Source of the DNA: Mytilus californianus | Lineage: Eukaryota > Mollusca > Bivalvia > Mytilida > Mytilidae | Direction of reading: 5' to 3' | Assembly: GCF_021869535.1 (NCBI RefSeq) | Contig: NW_026262668.1 | Location: 75,537,558 to 75,601,557, forward strand | Length of the DNA: 64,000 nt | Shown: in pieces, positions 55,611 to 64,000 of the stretch | Numbering within the stretch: position 1 is the first letter of the stretch | How the letters are laid out: each line of letters starts with the position of its first letter | The notes under the pieces: model-generated | Told to the model about the DNA's origin: nothing | The model's input: the letters and a program-made list of their open reading frames with translations, nothing else | Database searches by the model: none | Program-made: the position numbers and the translations under genes

Positions 55611-58600
55611 TGAAGAAACTGAGACATATTTTCTATATTTGTTTATTTCATAATTCAAATTTGATGAATGCATAATTTTGATACTAGTCTTCTCTCCAGG
55701 CAGAAATTTGATGACATATTATATTTTTGTCATAAATTTCTGAATAAATATTTTTGATTGAATACAGTGACTAATGCTGTACAAAACGATGTATAAATAC
55801 CTAGTTTTATTATTTTTTGATGCAGTTATTTGCTCATAGAAAATCAGTGGAAAGGTTAATGATCAACATAATAAATTTTGAAATTACCAGAAAATAAAAT
55901 AAAACGGCTTTCTGCGTCATTAATTTACAACATGATATTTGTTACTTTGATCAAGATTTAGCAGACTGATTTTAAGAAACCATAATTGTTTTCAGTAATA
56001 ATTTTACATTAATACAAAAAATAACAAAAAAACAACTTTGAAATTAATTTTTCTAATAGCGTTACTTGGTACAGATTTTCAAACATAAAATTCTTAAATT
56101 TGTGAAAATTTTATTTATGTTCTCTTTCAACACCATGTAGGCTTTATTGCCCATAGACACTAGATAGAACTAAGAGCACATATTTTAACATTCTGAGCTT
56201 TCGAATGTTTCAATCTGATTGAAATTCAAATCTATCGTAACTCGAATACTCGGATTATGATTCAAGACTTAAGATTCTTTATTTCTTATAAAACCAAGTT
56301 AATGGTACAAAGAAAGATATTTTTTACATATAATAACATACAGATGTATGAGCATAAAGACATCAGAAATCTAAATTTTAATTAGATTGCAAATGTTGAG
56401 GTTTGAGCGTCCCGGATGGATATAAATCCAGAAAAGATCTTTGTGCGCACGAAGTTTATAAAATGTTATTTTCGTTTTCCATCGTCGGTCAAACCAACAA
56501 TCCTTCCCAAATGATCATGTAGAATGAAATCAAAGAGAAAGTAGATGGATATATAACAGATTCTAAAATATTGCAGGACACAATGAGAATTTACTGTGTG
56601 TAGACTACAGCATTATATTATTAAAATGCACGCGCTTGACTCAAAGAGTGTGTAAGTGAACGGTCGAACTGAATATCATACGATATTATTTGATAAAATC
56701 AAACATACTGTTTTAACCCATAAAAAATAATGTTATTCAAACTTTGAAGTTAATTTATCAATTCTCTGATTTTCCATAAATATTTATCTGTGTGTGTGTG
56801 TGCATTGTTCAAACTGCAAAGAGTTATTCGACGTGTGTTTTATATTTTGTTTAACCCATTGCTCTGATATTTTTTGATAATTACTGATATTTTCTGTGAA
56901 TTATTTTTATCTTTTATTTCACATAGGTATGACTTTTTCTTTTCATTTGATGACTTCGGCTGAACAAGGATTTGTATTGTCACTATGCAAATCCTTGGGC
57001 TGAAATATAAATAAAAAGTAATAACAAAGCATACATTTACTTGTATAACAAACAAAATTAATGCTTATCAAAAAAATAAATGATTTATATAAAGATAACC
57101 CATGACCGGTCCTATTATGTAGAATACAAAAGAATTGTTAAACAAAAATGAAATAATCTCAAATTGTATACTAGGTTTACTAGAACTTAGTTGAAAACTG
57201 TTTCGTTAGACTAGCGCAAAACTTTAAAAACATTTACGTTCAAAATCCAGGAAAGCGTTCTACAACATGCTCGTTTCCGATGAAATTTAACGACTCCGTA
57301 CGTGCAAAGGGAAGCAACTCAGATATGCACAAAGTTGTGAGATTTAAAAAAAACCGTCATTTTCAAAAATGTATAAATGTATGAGTTTTTTTTCGAAATA
57401 TACTTTGATATTAAGTTGTATTTTTACCATATGTTTATATTTACTGCAAAGAAATCAATAATTCACAAAAATCATTTATCTAAACCGACAATACATTTTT
57501 GAAAGTAAAATCATTTACAACTATGATACTTGTGAGACATGATATTATGTTTTGTTTGCTTTTAAAAAATCAGATCGCTTAATTTATTTTAACTGTATGC
57601 ACACATACGTTATAAATACATATTTATCTAAAACAAACAACTCTCATTTTGGACACGTGTAATTGCTAAAACAAGAACGTGTTAATATGGTTTAACAAAC
57701 TACAATTGAAATGATAAAAATCAAAGTCATTTGATAAGATCTTTCAGGCACGTTAAGAAAATGTCATTTTAACACAATTTAAAATATTCACTGTCATTTC
57801 AGTACTTTCTCAACATTTTGCACTGAAGGGTATATAAGCGTTTTGACAACCCATAATTACACTGGTCAGTCCATGGACAATAATTGCAGTATGCGCCGAC
57901 TTAAGCATAAAACAGACAATGTCAACAGCGTCAACACATCTGTCTCTGGCTTTCTCAAATAGGCCACAGAATAATGTCGTCTCTCCGTCAACTTCTGGGA
58001 CTGTAAATAAATTTGTTGAAAATACTTCAAAGTTAATCTTTGAAATATCTCTCTTTAATGTTATTTCTTCTCCGCCTTTATTTACTTTTGGATGGTAGAG
58101 GGTGAAGTCACTGATTATTCTTACCTAAAATAACTCATAATCAAAAAGACATACCAGAATATACACAAAATATAGATTCGGTATGCTCTATAAACACTAG
58201 ATTGTGTTGGTTGTCTCAAATTGAAAGTTTAGGAATCTTTAAAAAGAATAGACTCATATACAAGCTTAAAAATCGAACTATTAGGCAAAAATCTAGAAAT
58301 GAAAAGCGTAAACTAAAACACTGACTGCTAAATATAATAATCTGATTAATTCTATAGTAAAGGTTGTTCTTTATTTTTAATTTTTGTTCGCCACAAAAGA
58401 TATTTAAAAAACATAAAAAACATAACAAAAGAAATTAATACAGAAAAAGTTACATTACTCATTATGAAAACCATTTATGAATTTAATTCTATAATTTGAA
58501 TAGTATGTAGCCCTTTAGATGGTTGTTGAATAATCTGTGGGAATATTTGAGATTTGTAATCACCCTTCAGAGAATAAAAACAAAAATTTTGTTCCATGCC

Positions 58601-60170
58601 AATAGGAGTCATTTTAAATTCAAATTTTCTATGAAATTATGAGCATATTGGTGTATTATTTTAAAATCATTACAACAAATTAAATCCAATAGTCATATAA
58701 ATTTCGGGATTACTAGTACGGTCTTTTGATTAAGACCAAATCTGAATTTTATAATCTCTTTATTAAACACGTCAAAGACAAAATTCCACTCGCTGAACAA
58801 ATATAGTAAAGTTGGTGGTAGCATGATAGGGTGCATAAACAAAATAAATTTATGTTTTTTGGGTTTTTTAATCTGTGAAATGAGAAATTAAATATTTCAA
58901 AACACTTTTTAAAAAATCTCTTAAAAGATACATGTACCAGGCTAATAATTTTGCACGTCAGTTTCGTTTGCAAACTTGTGTTCTCTGTATGACTTCATAT
59001 TTATGATGGCCGTGGCTTGCATTCTCATTGATGTAAATACCACATCTTTTTGTTTATAATATATATGTACAAAGGGATTATTTAGTATAAAACTGTGTTT
59101 ATCTTTATTTTGTATCATAAAGTACCAAAGAAAATTCTAACTAACTGATAATGATAACTAACCACTGTGTAAAACTGCATTGTAATTCAAAGGTACATAA
59201 CTGACTGAAGAATCCTGTTAACCTCACATATCGACTGTATGTAGTCACAGCAAACGTTTTCAGATAACATAAAAAAAGAATTTAGTAATATTTAATATAA
59301 ATCGTCCAAATTGTTATTATGAATTTTAATGTCAAGCAATTTTTCATTCCCACATAATAAAGATATCAAATAAAAATATCAGTCATTTGGAACAAACTTC
59401 TGATGCGTTGCATTAAAAAAGAATGGTATGACTATATGAATGATTTACAAATTTAAAAGATATCATCAAAAGTACATATTTTTATATTAGCTTTTATTTC
59501 AAGGTTATGCTACTAACATATGATAACTTAATTTACCTCTCTCAAATTGTAGGGATAAATACCATAGAAAATTGCCCAATTTGTCGTAGCGAGTAAAAGG
59601 TTAACATTTAACAATCTGAGGGTACAATTTACCAAATTTTCAGCTTATTATCACCAATTTGAATACAGTAGTTTATTAAATCAGAATTTATAATACCTTA
59701 TATTCAATTTCACAAAATTGTTGATGTTTAAACCACATTGTTAGATTGCTAAAGATGACAAGTTTACCATTTAATTCAATATAACATTTTAAAGTAGTTT
59801 ATTATTGATGGTGAGAAAATAGGGAACACGCAGCAATTCTTTATATGGAAAATAAGTCATATTGGTAAATAATAATGATAATAATATAAATATAAAAAGT
59901 CAACCCTAAATGTGGTAAATAATGTCTAGAAAGTATTTCGTCCCTGCTTGAAACATAAATAGATATGTATTCGTCTGACAATACGTCGGTAACCGCATAC
60001 ATCTTTCTTCCTATACATTCACGAACAACAAATACTAAATATTGTTGAAATTATTCTTTTTGTCTGTCGCATGTTAAATCGCGAGAAAAAAAAAGAGAAA
60101 CTTTCATTCGAAATTGCTAAATTTAACCACAGACTTCGAGGTTGATAAAAGAGACATTAGAGATAGAAAT
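55611..60170. other. AT-rich intergenic DNA
   Basis: No credible gene. A short GT run lies at 56789-56802. A GGTATATAAG box at about 57829-57838 is followed 58 bases later by a 28-codon frame, too little to call a gene. A 15-bp imperfect stem (CAAGGATTTG/CAAATCCTTG) is at about 56963-56998. Confidence 0.4.
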
Positions 60171-60356
60171 TTTGATAATATATGTCATTCGTAAAATTGT
60201 GTTTATTCCATTAATGTATTTACAATTTTTTCCGGGGATGTTGGGACAAATAAATCTTAGTAGAGAAAGATTTTTTGATAAAATGTGTCAATCGTTAAAT
60301 TGTGTTTTTTCCGTAAATGTATTTACATTTTTTCCGGGATGTTGGGACACATGAAT
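60171..60356. repeat. 101-bp tandem duplication
   Basis: Two units (from about 60171 and 60272) share TTTGATAA, ATCGT(A/T)AAATTGTG, TGTATTTACA, TTTTTCCGGG and ATGTTGGGACA at a constant 101-bp offset. Confidence 0.8.
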
Positions 60357-62340
60357 TTGGGGGGTTGTTCAAAAAGTAGAATAACTAAATAATGTTTTGA
60401 TTTCATCGGATGTCCTTACAAATACGTACATACTTGAATCTCAGAATGATCAGGGTGAGACACCTTCAAGATATGAATAAAAAGAGATGTACTTTCAGAT
60501 TTTCAAGATGGGACTATCTCAAAACCTCGAGGTTAATTCCCGATTCTTTCATAAGACCTATCGGAGTCAGAGATGACCATAAATTTAAACTAAGAAATAA
60601 ATCAATAAAAAGCAGGATAACACAATCTATCTCTTTTCATACTTACCCTTGTAAGTGTTAATGGGAAAATAACAAGCAAAAGGGTGAACATTATCCAAAA
60701 TGGAGTGTACAGGTGAAACATTAGGAAATGATGGCCAATTAACACAATCAAATTATTCACATTGCATATGGAATTCTATTCTGAAATATATTTACACAAT
60801 ATAATAATTTGATAAATTATATTTCATTTCAATAAAAATGCTGTACGAATCACTATTTCCCAAAAGGGATTTCAAGAACATTTTATGATAACATCGGATA
60901 AATATATATGGAATCCAATATTTTAGTAGTCGGGATAAAGATATGTGTACATAAATTGAAAAACGCAGATAAATGCAAATACATTTTTACATCACACTAA
61001 AATTAACTGAGTTATAAGACTGTATGTTTACTATAGCAGAATGATTTAATATTCTCATAGTTTTTCAATTTAAATTATTGATTTATTTAAAGATGTATCT
61101 AGTGTACTATGGTAACGTATCTCTCATTACTTTCGTATTGATAGATATGTTAATTTTTCATTTTTTTTAAATTAAAATTTTACAATGCATGCACCATTGG
61201 ATTCTTTGGTCCTAAATTTATCATTTTTCAGAGACGTAAATGGTTCAAAAGGTTATATGTATATACATTTCATAAAGGATGTTTCGATAAAATACAAATA
61301 TGTGTAGTGCACGCAGCGTTAGTACTTGTATCTGTCAATTTACCAATTGGATCCTGAATATATTTTTTGCATACTTTTCAGTGTACTATAATACACAAAT
61401 ATTTTGTCATATATCAAAAGTATACAGATAGGTAAACTTAATAAAAAGAAATCGGAATTTCATCAGTTAAATAAGTTTCTTGGCTGTCTAGTCACACCCT
61501 TTTCCAAGTGTTCACTCCTTTACTGAGGTGTCAAATATTTACAGCTCAGAGAGTCTAGCTGAGCAAGTTAGGAGAACTAAATAGTTTACTGCTTATATAT
61601 ATGTTTTACCCCAGTTTGTTATCGTTATAAATAATACATACACAATAAGATGTTGTTGAAATGAAGTCCGAACAGCGTAATATCGGACTTAGTTGAAAAC
61701 AAAGAACGTTTATTCAACAAAAAAAATAATCGGTAGAACATTAAGCATTTATATTGCAAGAAGGATATATGACAAGCGTAAATATTTCCATTGTTGACTC
61801 GCAATTGTTCTCATTATAGAAAAGTAGAGGTTATGAATTCACCAACAATTTAATTAATTCTGAAGTTATTTCATTAATTCTTTAATAATCTATTTTTTAT
61901 ATTTGTCTTGCATAAATTTCAGATATTTTTCTATCTGTTTTGAATCGTAGTGCTTGCTAAAAAAAATTTTGTGTAAGGCTATTTTGTTTTATAATTGTTT
62001 TACATTTAAAGCCACACCCCTTTCCTTATAAGGAAACAAAAACGGTAAAAAAAATATTGTAGCAGCAACAGGAAATAAAGTTATAGAATTCTATCAGTTG
62101 CAAAGTATAAGGATATTATATTTGTATGTCCCATAATAATAAGTGCATATACCAGTCGGGAATATAAGCTATTTTACATTTTGCGATCATGTTTTCCTGG
62201 TTTTGTTTCTGCAGTGATTTTAAATTTTCGACTTTTGATACATCTTCGGCGTTGTTTTAAAAGACTACAAACTGTTTTACTATTTTCACAGTGTATCAAA
62301 CATTTTGGAGGTTTATGTTTAGACTCGCTACCAGTTAAGA
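60357..62340. other. AT-rich DNA, nothing recognised
   Basis: The plus frame 60410-60661 (83 codons, basic) has no recognisable motif. No repeat identified. Confidence 0.4.
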
Positions 62341-62344
62341 TTTG

Positions 62345-62425
62345 CAGAGTACTTGATTGATTGTACGATTGGTTGTTGCTTGTTAAACGTCCAATGGCAA
62401 ATATGTCATGCAGAAGAGTGGATAT
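62345..62425 (-). repeat. SINE-tail-like repeat
   Basis: On the minus strand GACATATTTGCCATTGGACG, TTTAACAAGCAACAACCAATC and a CAATCAATCAA end match the block at 1029-1098. Confidence 0.5.
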
Positions 62426-64000
62426 TTCTTTCTTTCTTTTCTTTCTAATATGCATGTTAAATGAAATAACTTGTTTGTTGGCTTTCTCTCATGTATAAAT
62501 ATACGACAACTAACTATGCATAACTAGAAACTTTTTTTATTGATTCAGATTGCTGCCAGATACAATTTATTTCATTATCGACATAAAATAGAAGGCTAAT
62601 GCAATGTATTTTAAAGTGACAACGGCATCTTGCTTCTGTAATAAATCTACTTCCCAATTTCTAACGCAAGGTATCAATTATATGACTTAATGAGATACAG
62701 CTTCTCTAAGGGTGCTTATTATCTCCGAACACAGGACAGCTTATAATAACCTTACTTTTCTGTAGTTTTTTGCTCGTCAGTTCGAATACTTTATTCTTTA
62801 AGTTCATAACGTACATGATGGCAATACAGCTGATTAATCTGACTAAATCTATCATGCTATTGACGACGATAAAGCTTATCCAAGTCTTGGAACAGATGAG
62901 GATGAAAAATGTAAATATTCTCGATAACTGTCACAAAGTCAAAGCAATATACATATAACGGACTTTAAAAAAATGCCAACGTACTAGTATATGAATCTTA
63001 ACCCGTTACATTAAAAAAATTATTTGTGTTCTAATGCATTACGTTTCTTTTTTACTTAATATTAATGAAATCATTAAACGTTAAAGTCTACCATAAATCT
63101 GGTATAATATTAGTATGTGACACTTAAAACAAATGCAGTAACACAGTGTATTCTTCCAATGGATCTTCATAGCTTTTTGTATTTTTTGTTTATTCTATTT
63201 AATATTCCAATTTTATATAATTGCAGGGATTGTAAAAGATGTATTTTTTACTTTACTTTTCATCACTATACCACAATCAACTATATTAAAAAGAGATCTT
63301 TAAAGCATATGGCAGAAAGAATTAGGTTCATTTAATTCTTAATCTGAAAGCAAAATGTATTCCTTTTGAAAATATAATAATTTCTAATTGTTATGTTTGT
63401 TGTATTCTATTTATTGTACTCAGAGACGTTGTGCATTGTTTTTCTCTATGATAATATTATTGGAAGACAAGTGTGACCATATGGAGTCACTTAGCATCAA
63501 TGAGCCATTACAACAAGAATACAATGCATTGACGATGATCTTTGGAATCGACCGTGGTTTTCTACATCTAATCTTAACTGGTCTATTCAAAATCCTTGAA
63601 TTAGTTTACTCAAGTATAAAAGATTGTCTCTTGCGTGGCAGATCTCTTATAAAAATGCCATATTTGACAAAAAGAGCATTTTAATCTAAGACATTTGCCC
63701 CGAATGCGACCAATATATTCCTGAAATTGACACAATAGATTAAATTAACATTAATCCTTGTATTGTTTTCATTCGTTTTAGTGCCTTAATGAATTTGTCG
63801 CTATTACTAATGAACTGTTTGATGCTGAGAATTCTGCACTTTGATTGACATTTCTGTGTAATAACAACATTAATGAAGTATCAAACAAATCCAAAGGGAT
63901 TAATAACATTTAATCATATCAATGTTATCATGACTTCTCATCAATTTCTATGGCTGCTTCAGCTTTATTTTTACTATATAACAGGTACTCTTCACCTAAA
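62426..64000. other. AT-rich DNA with an unassigned frame
   Basis: The plus frame 63388-63684 (98 codons) contains FGIDRGFLHLILTGLFKILE. An alternative frame of the same DNA reads WNRPWFSTSNLNWSIQNP and LSLAWQISYKNAIFD, which looks slightly more like a retroelement-derived protein. Neither is assigned. Confidence 0.3.

Noticed and set aside
57829-57990. TATA-driven small gene
   Set aside because: GGTATATAAG is followed only by a 28-codon frame without features; such boxes are expected by chance in AT-rich DNA.

Overview
This window looks like nuclear DNA of a bivalve mollusc, most likely a mussel (Mytilus or a close relative). It is AT-rich, almost without open genes, and full of decayed retroelements. 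Several dispersed repeats match blocks I recall from mussel genomic sequence; that identification is from memory and was not searched. No bacterial or viral gene organisation, rRNA gene, intact tRNA or CRISPR array was seen.

Layout. 0-6 kb: short repeats, two snapback hairpins, a broken ectodomain (somatomedin-B-like, minus strand) and the C-terminal scrap of a LINE. 6.2-6.74 kb: the best host coding candidate, a 5' coding exon ending at a consensus splice donor. 7-10.5 kb: a nearly whole but dead non-LTR element on the minus strand (2A-like motif, PHD finger, endonuclease, reverse transcriptase). 10.5-11.4 kb: the 3' half of a Penelope-like element (PLE). 12.8 kb: a small MITE-like foldback. 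14.1-15.6 kb: a PLE scrap beside a seven-helix receptor pseudogene. 16.6-17.1 kb: a tRNA-derived SINE with a clear target-site duplication, inserted in a 102-bp tandem repeat. 17.9-36.2 kb: about ten PLE fragments on both strands, an L1-type scrap with a zf-RVT motif, a SINE tail, and one nearly complete PLE coding region (31.3-33.9 kb). 35.0-35.5 kb: a PLE fragment carrying a GIY-YIG-like nuclease N-terminal to the linker. 36.4-37.8 kb: a 183-bp snapback and a foldback of about 700 bp. 38-46 kb: a direct repeat of about 1.3 kb (two PLE 3' modules 6.8 kb apart) and a head-to-head PLE pair. 46-54 kb: sparse PLE scraps and simple repeats. 54.6-55.6 kb: a minisatellite with a 61-bp higher-order unit. 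55.6-64 kb: AT-rich DNA with nothing convincing except a 101-bp tandem duplication and a SINE tail.

The dominant biology is a PLE graveyard. The copies carry IPMGTNCAP-type and YIDD reverse-transcriptase motifs, a C-x-C linker motif and, in one copy, an N-terminal GIY-YIG-like domain. This matches the permuted Naiad type of PLE described for invertebrates. At least two subfamilies are present. Their long 3' modules account for much of the apparently anonymous DNA.

Most open frames in the window are chance or cross-frame readings of these elements. The host signals are the 6.2-kb exon and two pieces of receptor-like pseudogene; everything else host-like is weak.
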